Source: Ruminococcus sp. UBA1409
GTDB lineage: Bacteria; Bacillota; Clostridia; Oscillospirales; Ruminococcaceae
Assembly (NCBI GenBank): GCA_002305045.1
Contig: DBPX01000009.1
Coordinates: forward strand, 35,451 to 99,450
Length of the DNA: 64,000 nucleotides
Direction: 5' to 3'
Shown in pieces: positions 53,621 to 62,491 of the stretch (positions are counted from its first letter, which is position 1; each line of letters opens with the position of its first letter). Made by a program: the position numbers and the translations under genes. The notes below the pieces were generated by a model. The model did not search any database, had not been told where the DNA came from, and saw nothing but the letters and a program-made list of their open reading frames with translations.

Positions 53621-54403
53621 ATGAAAACAGTAATTCTTGCCGGCGGCTTCGGAACCAGAATCTCTGAAGAGTCCGCATTTAAACCAAAGCCGATGATAGA
53701 AATAGGTGGTATGCCGATTTTGTGGCATATTATGAAGACCTATGCTGCGCATGGGTTCAATGAATTTGTTATCTGTGCCGGCTATAAGCAGCATGTGATT
53801 AAGGAGTGGTTTGCAGACTATTTCCTGCATACTTCAGATATTACTTTTGACTACACTAATGGCAATAATGAAATGATTGTTCATAACAAGCACGCTGAGC
53901 CCTGGAGGGTTACCGTTGTGGATACAGGACTTAATACGCAGACTGGCGGGCGCATCAAACGGATTAAAGACTACATAGGCTATGAGCCTTTCATGATGAC
54001 ATATGGCGATGCTGTGGGTGATATTAATGTCCGGGAGCTAGTCGAGTATCATAAGTCACACAGCTGTGTTGGAACAATATCTGTTTATAACTTTGGACAG
54101 AGTAAAGGCGTCCTTGATGTTGGTAAAGATGGATATGTAAATGCGTTTCGTGAGAAATCTGACTTGGACGGAGATCTTATTAACATAGGCTTTATGGTGT
54201 TCCAGCCAGAGATTTTTGATTGTATAGATGGTGACACCACTGTATTTGAGAAAGAGCCGCTTAATAGGCTGGTTGCTGGACATCAGCTCAAATACTACAC
54301 ACACAAGGGATTCTGGCAGTGCATGGATACCCTTCGGGAGAAGCAGAAGCTAGAATCACTGTGGGAATCTGGGAATGCACCCTGGAAAGTGTGGGAAGAC
54401 TAA
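53621..54403 (+). CDS. rfbF: Glucose-1-phosphate cytidylyltransferase
   Basis: 260 residues. Joins CTP and glucose-1-phosphate to CDP-glucose. Signatures: LAGGFGTRISEES, KPMIEIGGMPILWHIMK, MTYGDAVGDIN with metal Asp, and GFWQCMDTLREK at the C-terminus, which is specific to RfbF. The stop codon overlaps the start of the next gene (TAATG), so the two steps are translated together. Confidence 0.95.
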   Translation: MKTVILAGGFGTRISEESAFKPKPMIEIGGMPILWHIMKTYAAHGFNEFVICAGYKQHVIKEWFADYFLHTSDITFDYTNGNNEMIVHNKHAEPWRVTVVDTGLNTQTGGRIKRIKDYIGYEPFMMTYGDAVGDINVRELVEYHKSHSCVGTISVYNFGQSKGVLDVGKDGYVNAFREKSDLDGDLINIGFMVFQPEIFDCIDGDTTVFEKEPLNRLVAGHQLKYYTHKGFWQCMDTLREKQKLESLWESGNAPWKVWED

Positions 54404-55461
54404 TGAATTTCGATTTGAGCTTTTATAAAGGAAGGAAAGTATTTGTCACCGGTCACACGGGCTTTAAAGGCTCTTGGCTCTGTAAGATGCTTGCGAATGC
54501 TGGCGCAATTGTGACGGGCTATTCTTTGGATCCGCCAACAAACCCGTCCCTGTTTGAGATAGCCGGGATTGAGCAGGATGTTCATTCTGTCATAGGTGAT
54601 ATTCGTGACTATCCTGCGCTGAAGGCGGCGTTTGATAATGCACAGCCTGAGATAGTTCTTCATCTGGCGGCACAGCCCATAGTTCGTGACAGCTACAAGG
54701 ACCCTGCTTATACATATGAAACAAATGTCATGGGAACTGTGAACATTCTGGAATGCGTCCGCAGCAGCTGCGTAAGGTCCTTCCTGAATGTGACTACGGA
54801 CAAGGTATATCTAAACAAGGAATGGGCATGGGGATACAGAGAGAATGAGGAATTGGATGGGTATGACCCTTATTCTAACTCCAAGTCCTGCTCGGAGCTG
54901 GTGACGCATAGCTACAAGAACAGCTTCTTTGCGGATGGACATGTCGCCATTTCTACCGCCAGGGCTGGCAATGTTATCGGCGGCGGCGACTTTGCCAACG
55001 ACCGCATCATTCCTGACTGCATTCGTGCGGCTATGAAGCATGAGGACATCATAGTACGCAATCCGTTCTCCACTCGACCCTATCAGCATGTTCTGGAGCC
55101 GCTGTATGCGTACTTGATGATTGCGGCAACGCAATATGAGGATGGAAAATACGCAGGGTATTACAATGTTGGTCCAGACGATGTTGACTGCTTCCAGACC
55201 GGCGCACTGGTTGATTTGTTCGTCAGCAAATGGGGAGATGGAATGAAGTGGGTAAATCGCTATGACGGCGGTCCCCATGAAGCGAACTTCCTGAAGCTGG
55301 ACTGCTCCAAGCTGAAGGCGACCTTCGGCTGGAAGCCCCACTGGAATCTGGATACCGCCATTGAGATGGTAGTGGAGTGGAGCAAGTGCTGGGCTGACGG
55401 CGGCGATGTCCGGGCTTGTATGGATAGAGAGATTGAGGCTTTTCTGAAAGACGGGGAATAA
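54403..55461 (+). CDS. rfbG: CDP-glucose 4,6-dehydratase
   Basis: 352 residues from the ATG at 54403. Converts CDP-glucose into CDP-4-keto-6-deoxyglucose. SDR features: VTGHTGFKGSWLCKML, HLAAQPIVRDSYKDPAYTYETN, the TTDKVYLNKEW loop and YSNSK (catalytic Tyr and Lys). Directly coupled to rfbF. No rfbH (3-dehydratase) is found in the window, so 3,6-dideoxyhexoses are probably not made here. Confidence 0.95.
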   Translation: MNFDLSFYKGRKVFVTGHTGFKGSWLCKMLANAGAIVTGYSLDPPTNPSLFEIAGIEQDVHSVIGDIRDYPALKAAFDNAQPEIVLHLAAQPIVRDSYKDPAYTYETNVMGTVNILECVRSSCVRSFLNVTTDKVYLNKEWAWGYRENEELDGYDPYSNSKSCSELVTHSYKNSFFADGHVAISTARAGNVIGGGDFANDRIIPDCIRAAMKHEDIIVRNPFSTRPYQHVLEPLYAYLMIAATQYEDGKYAGYYNVGPDDVDCFQTGALVDLFVSKWGDGMKWVNRYDGGPHEANFLKLDCSKLKATFGWKPHWNLDTAIEMVVEWSKCWADGGDVRACMDREIEAFLKDGE

Positions 55462-55463
55462 AG

Positions 55464-56375
55464 ATGGAATATGTAATCGTAACAGGGGCAAATGGCTTTA
55501 TTGGCAAGACTCTGGTCAATGCACTGCTTGAGAAGGGCTATCATGTGGTGGCGCTGGATATTCGGTTTGATGATGTGCTGGCGAATGACAGCCGTGTCAC
55601 CTGTGTCAATGTAATGAATAAGGAGGTTGCGGCTCTGGCGGACAAAATTCCGCATCAGGAGTATCGTTGCTTCTTCCATCTGGCATGGGCTGGCACTTCC
55701 GGCCCCGCCCGGGCGGACTATGAAGTACAGTTGAACAATGTCAAGCTGACCTGTGATTACATTAAGATGTGCAGTGAAATTGGCTGTAAACGGGTGGTGT
55801 ATGCTTCCAGCATCAACGAGATGGAGACTTATGAGTATCTCCAGTCCGACGATATTGAGCCTACCGGCGGCTACATCTATGGTACGGGTAAGCTGGCGGC
55901 ACACCTGATGGGAGAGACTGTTGCTAAGCTTAATGGCATCGAGTTCATACCTGTTATTATTACTAACATCTACGGCGTGGGAGAAAAGTCCGCAAGGATG
56001 ATCTATACCTCAATTAACAAGTTGATACATAAGGAGCACTGCTCATTTACATCAGGTTATCAGACCTATGATTTCATCTATATCACAGACGCTATTAACT
56101 CCATAATTTCTGTGGCAGAAAAGGGCAAGGCATTTAATCGCTATTATATTGGCAGCGGAGAGCCAAAGCCTCTTCGTGAGTTCCTGCTGGAGATGCGGGA
56201 TATTGTCGACCCCGAGGCAGAGCTTGGTTTAGGAGACATTCCGTTTAAGGGCGTTGATATTTCCTATGACCAGTTTGATTTGAAGAAGGTTGAACGGGAT
56301 ACGGGATATAAAAATGAGGTTTCCTTTGCTGAGGGCATCCGAATGACAGCGGAGTACATCAGGAAAGAAATATGA
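55464..56375 (+). CDS. NAD-dependent epimerase/reductase of the CDP-sugar pathway
   Basis: 303 residues, two bases after rfbG. Extended SDR with TGANGFIGKTLVNALL, FHLAWAGTSGPARADYE, ASSINEME and the catalytic YGTGK. The FHLAWAG stretch is seen in reductases that act on 4-keto sugar nucleotides. It probably reduces the CDP-4-keto-6-deoxy sugar after epimerisation, giving a CDP-6-deoxyhexose. The stereochemistry cannot be read from the sequence. Confidence 0.78.
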   Translation: MEYVIVTGANGFIGKTLVNALLEKGYHVVALDIRFDDVLANDSRVTCVNVMNKEVAALADKIPHQEYRCFFHLAWAGTSGPARADYEVQLNNVKLTCDYIKMCSEIGCKRVVYASSINEMETYEYLQSDDIEPTGGYIYGTGKLAAHLMGETVAKLNGIEFIPVIITNIYGVGEKSARMIYTSINKLIHKEHCSFTSGYQTYDFIYITDAINSIISVAEKGKAFNRYYIGSGEPKPLREFLLEMRDIVDPEAELGLGDIPFKGVDISYDQFDLKKVERDTGYKNEVSFAEGIRMTAEYIRKEI

Positions 56376-56899
56376 TTAAGAAAATAATATCTTATTTGCA
56401 TATGCGTCTTGACCCGATTGGCTATGCACGAAAGATCGGTGTAAAAATCGGCTCCGGCTGTCGTATTGGTATTGCAAACTGGGGCTCTGAACCTTATCTG
56501 ATTTCAATAGGCGACGAAGTGCTGCTCTCCAGCCAAGTGACATTTATCAATCATGATGGTGCAACCTGGGCTTTTAGAAACAGGCCGGAATATAAAGGAG
56601 TAGCGAAGTTCGGACAGATTAAGATTGGAAACAGATGCTTTGTCGGCTGGGGTGCGATTTTACTGCCAGGCGCAGAGATGGGAGACAACAGTGTTCTCGC
56701 TGCTGGTGCGGTATTATCGAAGAAAATACCTTCCGGGGAAATCTGGGGGGGTGTTCCTGCGAAGCGTATTATGACTGTGGATGAGTTTGCGGAAAAGTGC
56801 AAGCAGGGAGACGGTAATATTTATATCGGATCTGGAAACAAACGTGAAATATTAGAAAAGTATTTTTCTGAGGAGAAGCATAATGATACAGAAATTTGA
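56372..56899 (+). CDS. Hexapeptide-repeat acyltransferase
   Basis: 175 residues. A left-handed beta-helix acetyltransferase: GVKIGSGCRIGIA, GDEVLLSSQVTFINHDGATW, KIGNRCFVGWGAILLPGAEMGDNSVLAAGAVLSKKIPSGEI and the GVPAKRIM end, resembling WbbJ/CatB type enzymes. Probably acetylates a sugar of the polymer. It overlaps the upstream gene by four bases and the downstream by 17. Confidence 0.88.
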   Translation: MIKKIISYLHMRLDPIGYARKIGVKIGSGCRIGIANWGSEPYLISIGDEVLLSSQVTFINHDGATWAFRNRPEYKGVAKFGQIKIGNRCFVGWGAILLPGAEMGDNSVLAAGAVLSKKIPSGEIWGGVPAKRIMTVDEFAEKCKQGDGNIYIGSGNKREILEKYFSEEKHNDTEI

Positions 56900-57446
56900 C
56901 TTTCAGGAGCTTGACTTAAAGGGCGCCTATCTCATCAAGCCCTTTTACGCTACTGACAACCGTGGTGGTCTTATCAAGGATTACAATGTGGATACTTTTA
57001 AGGCCAACGGCATCGACCATGACCTTAAAGAGGTGTTCTATACCATTTCTAAACGAGGAGTTATTAGGGCCACCCACTTCCAGCTGGTAAAGCAGCAGCC
57101 CAAGCTGGTGCGGTGCATTTCCGGCTATGTTTATGATGTCATCGTTGACCTGCGTTCGGATTCACCCACCTTTGGTCAGTGGTGTGGCTTCCACCTGACG
57201 GGAGAGAATACCAATATGCTGCTGGTTCCAAAGTTCTTTGGCCACGGTTATCTGGTGATTGAGGACTCCGTTGTCAGCTATAAATGTGCCGAGGTTTTCT
57301 ATGGCGAGGGCGATTCAGGAATAATGTACAATGACCCGGACATCGGCATCGAATGGCCCTTTGAGATGATCGGTGGGAAAGAGAATCTGATTATCAGTGA
57401 GAAGGATTTGAACTTGATGAGTTTTCAGGACTATACGAAGCTGTAA
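56883..57446 (+). CDS. RmlC-type 3,5-epimerase for a CDP-4-keto-6-deoxy sugar
   Basis: 187 residues. RmlC cupin with the catalytic His in RATHFQL, KLVRCISGYVYDVIVDLRSDSP, FGHGYLV and NDPDIGIEWPF. Enzymes of this fold epimerise carbon 3 and/or 5 of 4-keto-6-deoxy nucleotide sugars. Next to rfbFG the substrate is most likely CDP-4-keto-6-deoxyglucose rather than the dTDP compound (inference; no rmlA, rmlB or rmlD is in this window). Confidence 0.85.
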   Translation: MIQKFDFQELDLKGAYLIKPFYATDNRGGLIKDYNVDTFKANGIDHDLKEVFYTISKRGVIRATHFQLVKQQPKLVRCISGYVYDVIVDLRSDSPTFGQWCGFHLTGENTNMLLVPKFFGHGYLVIEDSVVSYKCAEVFYGEGDSGIMYNDPDIGIEWPFEMIGGKENLIISEKDLNLMSFQDYTKL

Positions 57447-57462
57447 ATAAGGGGATATCAGG

Positions 57463-58476
57463 ATGGACATTGTATACTCATCCAGTGATAGCTATTGCGA
57501 AATTGCAGGTATTTCCATGCTGTCTTTGCTGGAACATAATAGAAGTGTGAAAGAACTCAACCTGTATTTAATAGACAATAGTATTTCCGAGCAGAATAAG
57601 CAGCGGTTGGAGAGTATGATTGCTGAATTTGGCAGATCTCTGACCTATTTGTCGCATCCTGACATTGAAAAGCGTTCTGCCACAGAAATCAATGTTGGTC
57701 GGTGGAATATCAGCACATTTTATCGTCTCTTTCTGCCCTCAATGCTTCCAGAGACAGTAAAAAGAGTCCTGTTTATCGATTGTGATACACTGGTCATGCA
57801 GGATTTGACGCCTCTTTGGGAAATGGATATGGGGGATAAGTGGCTCTATGGTGTGGATGATTGCCGGAGTGCCGCATATCGTACAAATCTGGGATTGCAG
57901 CCCGAGGATAATTATATTAACAATGGTGTCCTTCTCATAGATTTGGAAGCATGGCGTGAACACAATGTTGAAGATATGTTTCTGCAGTATATCTGTGAAA
58001 ACCATGGCGATATTACTTTTGTCGATCAGGGCGTTCAGAATGGAGTTCTCAGTAAGATTAAAAAGTCTGGTATTCTGCACCCAAAGTACAATTGCATGAC
58101 CGTGTTTTTTGCTTTTGATTATAAAAACCTGATAAAGCTTCGTAAACCTCCGATTCCGGGAGATCCTGCAGAGTATAGGGAAGCGGTAGAGAATCCGGCG
58201 ATTGTACATTTTCAGTCTTGCTTTCGGCTGAGTATCCGTCCATGGGTGGTCGGGTGTAAACATCCTTATGCAAAGACTTATCTGGAGTATAAGGCAAAGA
58301 GTCCTTGGAAGGATGAGCCGATGAAGCCTGATGACCGGACGGTGCCTCAGAGGTTGTTGAGCTTTGGTACCAGTATTATGCCGGAAGGATTGATGGTATC
58401 GTGCATTTCTTTTATTCACACAAGGATTTATCCGATTGCAAGGAATTTGAGACAGGCAATAAATGGAAAGAAGTGA
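57463..58476 (+). CDS. Glycosyltransferase family 8
   Basis: 337 residues. GT8 signature: FIDCDTLVMQDLTPLW with the metal-binding DxD, NNGVLLIDLEAWR and FVDQGVQNGVL. Members transfer galactose or glucose with retention of configuration onto surface polysaccharide or lipid-linked oligosaccharide. The last 70 residues contain positively charged and amphipathic stretches for membrane association. Codons are strongly AT-biased. Confidence 0.92.
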   Translation: MDIVYSSSDSYCEIAGISMLSLLEHNRSVKELNLYLIDNSISEQNKQRLESMIAEFGRSLTYLSHPDIEKRSATEINVGRWNISTFYRLFLPSMLPETVKRVLFIDCDTLVMQDLTPLWEMDMGDKWLYGVDDCRSAAYRTNLGLQPEDNYINNGVLLIDLEAWREHNVEDMFLQYICENHGDITFVDQGVQNGVLSKIKKSGILHPKYNCMTVFFAFDYKNLIKLRKPPIPGDPAEYREAVENPAIVHFQSCFRLSIRPWVVGCKHPYAKTYLEYKAKSPWKDEPMKPDDRTVPQRLLSFGTSIMPEGLMVSCISFIHTRIYPIARNLRQAINGKK

Positions 58477-59566
58477 GCAAATGAGCCCGATGTGCGTTGT
58501 CTTTTCTGATGCATTTGCTTTCGCAAGCTATTCGAAACTAAAAGAATTGAATCTTGATAATGAGCTGTATAAGTTAACCCCAGGTATTGCATATAGCTCC
58601 AATTTGCATTATCAGATTTTCCAGGGTAAAAGTCCAGATGATTTGAGTGTATTCACAGATTTTGCCTATGATATGTGCTCGCAAGTAATAAAAAGTGGAA
58701 AACTGGCACATTTTTTGGACACAGCTCGGCCGATAAATGATCTGTATCGATTCGTTTATAGAAAAATAACGAAAAGGTCAGATAATATTCCCTTCAGCGA
58801 AAGAAAGGCTTTTTTGCATAAGGGATCATATTTATTTATGCAGCATGGTGAATGCGTGGTTTTCGGCCGTCAATGTGAAAAAGCATATGAAGCAACCGTG
58901 GAACAATCATTCCAAAAGGCGGAAGAATTTCTGAAGGATGGTGCGCAGAATATTGTGGTTGTCCTGGAAGAACTGGACCGCCAGGGGCATGTGGTTGGTT
59001 GCAGCGGGAGGGAATACATGATGGTTGCCGATCTGATTGTCAGAAAGGCAGAAAGGCTGTTTGGGCAATTTTTAGAAAAATATCCCCATGGAACATATAT
59101 GCTGATCTCCGACCATGGAATGGCTGATGTGCATACGGGTGTAAATATTACGGACTATATTTACCGAATTTGTGGTCTGCCTGGCAAAGACTACTTTTTC
59201 TTTAATGATTCTGTGTATCTGAGATTTTGGTCTCGGGATATGGAAAAGCTAGAACGCATACGAATTGCAATGGATAAGTGTGAATATCTTGTCTATTTGG
59301 ATGATGATTTGCGGCAGGAGTATGGAGCAGCTGATAAGCAGTTTGGAGATTTGCTATATCGACTGAAGCAGGGATATGTATTTGATCCTAGCTGCTTTGG
59401 AATCACAGGCCGTGCAATCTGTGCGGGAATGCATGGTTATATGGAGCACACAGATGAAGCGTCTGGGATTGTGGTGACAAATATGAAGTTGGGTGAGAAC
59501 AGAGAGATCGGAGCAAATATTGTCTATAGGGGTATAATGCGTTATTTGGAGAATAACAATGTTTGA
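58463..59566 (+). CDS. Alkaline-phosphatase-superfamily phosphodiesterase-like protein
   Basis: 367 residues, overlapping the previous gene by 14 bases. FSDAFAF (first metal Asp), PGIAYSSNLHYQIFQGKSPD (Ser nucleophile region), LEELDRQGHVVG and LISDHGMADVHTG (metal-binding Asp-His) follow the order of type I phosphodiesterase/nucleotide pyrophosphatase (PF01663). No signal peptide or membrane helix, so cytoplasmic. In a polysaccharide locus a role in transferring or hydrolysing glycerol phosphate or another phosphodiester is plausible but unproven. An ATG at 58481 is an alternative start. Confidence 0.75.
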   Translation: MERSEQMSPMCVVFSDAFAFASYSKLKELNLDNELYKLTPGIAYSSNLHYQIFQGKSPDDLSVFTDFAYDMCSQVIKSGKLAHFLDTARPINDLYRFVYRKITKRSDNIPFSERKAFLHKGSYLFMQHGECVVFGRQCEKAYEATVEQSFQKAEEFLKDGAQNIVVVLEELDRQGHVVGCSGREYMMVADLIVRKAERLFGQFLEKYPHGTYMLISDHGMADVHTGVNITDYIYRICGLPGKDYFFFNDSVYLRFWSRDMEKLERIRIAMDKCEYLVYLDDDLRQEYGAADKQFGDLLYRLKQGYVFDPSCFGITGRAICAGMHGYMEHTDEASGIVVTNMKLGENREIGANIVYRGIMRYLENNNV

Positions 59567-60842
59567 TTGGACGGTTGGTACTTTTTGGCTTTTACTAATT
59601 GAGATTGCAATAGCAATTGCTTTTCGAAGATATGCGACGCAATTCTTTGAGAAATCAGACATCAAAGAAGTAGACAAGCTGTTTTTGGCAGCAACTGTTG
59701 TCAGATTAATATGGTATTTGTTATATTTTACTTTTATTGCTGATTTATATCCATTCATGATAACAGATGACTTCAATTATCACTATAGGGCAGATGCGGC
59801 GAGTTCATTTTTATCTGTTGGAAGGAATAATTATCAGACTTTTTTAAATTTCCTGTACTATTATTTTGGCTCATCATCTTTTAATGGAAGAACCGTAAAT
59901 CTTCTCGCATCAATTTTGTGTGTCTATCCGATTGCATTCATTGAAAGGACAATCAATTCTCATAGGACTGAATTTACAGCAACAAAAATGTATTGCTTTT
60001 TCCCATTTATGGTTTCAATCTGCGCCTTTGAAATCAAGGATGTCTTATCAATGTTGTTCTTTGCAACAACATGTATGATTATGCTGTACATGCAACGCAA
60101 TAGCTCTATGAAGACAATTATATCTTTTTTGCTGTTTTGTTTATTATCTGAACTGACACGGAGTGGAATGGGTCTTCTTGTTTTAGGAATATATAGTTAT
60201 TCAGTAGTTTATAAGAAATTAGGAGGATCAAGTCGTAATAAAGTAAAGAAAACATTTGCCCTCTCATTTTTGATGATCATTGTATTGATATCAGTAGCTG
60301 TATTAATGTCAATGGAATACTATCAAGATACGATTTCACTATTAGAACAGTATTCTGCGGGCAGAGACAAATCAACTAGACCAGGTTCCATGTTTGATTT
60401 TCTTACAATAGATAGTGTAAATGAATTGTGGAAGGTACCACTAGATCTCGCATTTTATATCATGCTTCCAAATTCATCTGAACATGTTGGACGGTTCATG
60501 CTTGATTTTGGAGTTTACTATCGATTCTTTGATATGCCAATTTCATTATTAGGTGTGTACTGGATGATTCGAAATTGCAAGAAATTTGGATTTTATTCGC
60601 TGTGCGTGATTGTCCCATATATATATTTGGCGTGCTTTCAAATCATTACTTTTAGAGAGGTTATTTTTTTAGTGCCTTTACTCTATATATTTGCCATTAA
60701 TTACCTGTATCCCGACCCCATCGGAAGGAAAAGCGCTATGCTTAAGGTGCGATTTGGACGATTTAACGAGGATTATAGAATAGCATTACTAGTGGGATTG
60801 TACCTTCTTTGGGGATGTTTTATACTTCTAAGAGTTAGATAA
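59559..60842 (+). CDS. Multispanning membrane protein, possible polysaccharide polymerase (Wzy-like)
   Basis: 427 residues with about ten hydrophobic segments, several with bulky Phe/Tyr, and a long loop between residues about 255 and 300. No strong sequence signature, as is usual for O-antigen/capsule polymerases. It overlaps the phosphodiesterase-like gene by 8 bases and lies inside the glycosyltransferase block. The Wzy assignment is by position and topology. Confidence 0.62.
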   Translation: MFDWTVGTFWLLLIEIAIAIAFRRYATQFFEKSDIKEVDKLFLAATVVRLIWYLLYFTFIADLYPFMITDDFNYHYRADAASSFLSVGRNNYQTFLNFLYYYFGSSSFNGRTVNLLASILCVYPIAFIERTINSHRTEFTATKMYCFFPFMVSICAFEIKDVLSMLFFATTCMIMLYMQRNSSMKTIISFLLFCLLSELTRSGMGLLVLGIYSYSVVYKKLGGSSRNKVKKTFALSFLMIIVLISVAVLMSMEYYQDTISLLEQYSAGRDKSTRPGSMFDFLTIDSVNELWKVPLDLAFYIMLPNSSEHVGRFMLDFGVYYRFFDMPISLLGVYWMIRNCKKFGFYSLCVIVPYIYLACFQIITFREVIFLVPLLYIFAINYLYPDPIGRKSAMLKVRFGRFNEDYRIALLVGLYLLWGCFILLRVR

Positions 60843-60856
60843 GGGGAGACACTAAG

Positions 60857-61404
60857 ATGATTGGTTCGTATCAGGAATACAAAGAATATATTGAAGCAGA
60901 TAGAAGGGCACTATTTATGGAAAGGAGCAGACCGGGTCCACTTGATGATATTTGGAAATGGACAATACTACTTAGGAAAACTGAGTACTATAAAAACTGT
61001 AAACACAAGGATGTCGTTGGCAAAATAATATATGTAATACTTCGGTGGCGGTTTCATAGAAAAAGTGTTCGACTAGGTTTCTCTATTCCACTAAACACTT
61101 GTGGTAAAGGGTTGTCCCTTGTGCACTATGGTTCTGTAGCGATTAATCCAAAGTCTAAAATTGGCGAGAGATGCAGAATATACAGTGATGTGGTAATCGG
61201 TGCAAAAAATCCGGGGGGGGTGCACCTATTATTGGCAATGATGTTATGATTGGTGCTGGGGCCAAGGTATTGGGAGAAATTTGTATTGCCGAAGGTGTTG
61301 TGATTGGTGCAAATTCAGTAGTAATTCATTCTGTAGATACCATCGGCGCTATGGTTGCTGGAATTCCTGCTAAAGTTATTTGTGCGGAAACGGGGAATGG
61401 ATAA
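60857..61404 (+). pseudogene. Serine-acetyltransferase-like gene split at a G8 tract
   Basis: The frame opened at 60857 behind AGGGGAG encodes a CysE-like N-terminal region and the beginning of a hexapeptide repeat (GKGLSLVHYGSVAINPKSKIG, VVIGAKNPGG), then stops at 61249 (131 codons). In the +1 frame the sequence continues GGAPIIGNDVMIGAGAKVLG ... GIPAKVIC to TAA at 61402-61404, completing the beta-helix. One additional G in the run of eight G at 61213-61220 would restore a 182-residue enzyme. The next start codon overlaps the restored stop. Phase variation is likely if the reading is correct; otherwise a read error. Confidence 0.8.
61213..61220. repeat. Poly-G tract (G8)
   Basis: Run of eight G within the hexapeptide region of the acetyltransferase. 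Such homopolymers slip by one base during replication and turn surface genes on and off. Confidence 0.8.
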
Positions 61405-62477
61405 TGAGAATGGCGTTTGACTGTCGGGAACTGACAAGAGACAAGCTTATCAGTCTTGGCTTAATCTTAGAAGTTATACTTGAAAAAAGCCCTTATGATG
61501 ACTTGATTCTCTTGTCGGATATTCCGCTGGACCAGAAATATCTGGTTCGCTCTTTTAGAAATTTTTATCATGGCAGAAAGAACAATGGCGGTCTCGATTC
61601 GATTCGGTATCATTTGTGGATGAAGCGATTTCTGGAAAAAAATCCGGTTGATGTGCTGTATCAGGTGAATCAGTATTCACCCTTGAAAATCAAGGGGGTA
61701 AAAATAATATCACAGATTCCTGATATTTATACCCTCTCAGGTATCCAGAAATATTCTAAAAAATATATCATGGAATACAAATTCTTTATCAGGAGAACAA
61801 TTCGTAATTCTGCGTTGATAGAGACGGTTTCGAATTTCAGTAAGCGTGAAATTATGAAGCAGTTTCCAAATGCTAAGAATATTTCCGTAAACTACAATGG
61901 AATCTTTGCTCCTGAAGATTATTCCTTTGCTTCAGATCCTATTGTTGATGGCAAGTACTTTCTGATGATGGGACGGATGAACTACTGGAAGGGAACTGTT
62001 CATGTTCTGGAAATGTTCAGCAAGTATTTTACAAATACTGAGTATAAGCTTGTACTTGCCGGTATAGCGGAAGATCCCGATGTCGAGCGTATAGTGAAGG
62101 AATACAGTGAAAAGTATTCAAACATTATTTTTATGGGATATATTACCAATGAGGTGCGGGAAAATCTATATCACTTTGCACAGATGCTTCTTTATGCGTC
62201 TCGGTACGACGGCTTTGGTATGCCGCCTTTGGAGGCTGCACTTCGTGGGACAAAGTGCTTGATGAATGACATCCCAGTTTTGCGTGAGGTTACCAAAAAC
62301 GCTGGCTATTACATCGACTATTATGCCGACGATAAAGCTGTAGCAGACAAAATCATGGAGGTCATGGCAGATGACAATCAGGTCACAAAGAAAATGGAAG
62401 CTATTGCCCGTTCGTATACTGTAAATCGTTTTGTTCGGCAAATTTACGACGAGGCTGAAGAATTAAGTAAGAAATGA
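61404..62477 (+). CDS. Glycosyltransferase family 4
   Basis: 357 residues from ATG 61404, which overlaps the restored stop of the acetyltransferase. GT-B fold with GRMNYWKGTVHVLEMF (donor-domain start), and SRYDGFGMPPLEAALRG, the E-x7-E region typical of GT4. It should be a cytoplasmic, membrane-associated enzyme adding one sugar of the repeat unit; the donor might be GDP-mannose (speculative). Confidence 0.9.
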   Translation: MRMAFDCRELTRDKLISLGLILEVILEKSPYDDLILLSDIPLDQKYLVRSFRNFYHGRKNNGGLDSIRYHLWMKRFLEKNPVDVLYQVNQYSPLKIKGVKIISQIPDIYTLSGIQKYSKKYIMEYKFFIRRTIRNSALIETVSNFSKREIMKQFPNAKNISVNYNGIFAPEDYSFASDPIVDGKYFLMMGRMNYWKGTVHVLEMFSKYFTNTEYKLVLAGIAEDPDVERIVKEYSEKYSNIIFMGYITNEVRENLYHFAQMLLYASRYDGFGMPPLEAALRGTKCLMNDIPVLREVTKNAGYYIDYYADDKAVADKIMEVMADDNQVTKKMEAIARSYTVNRFVRQIYDEAEELSKK

Positions 62478-62491
62478 AATAGGGTAGAAAA

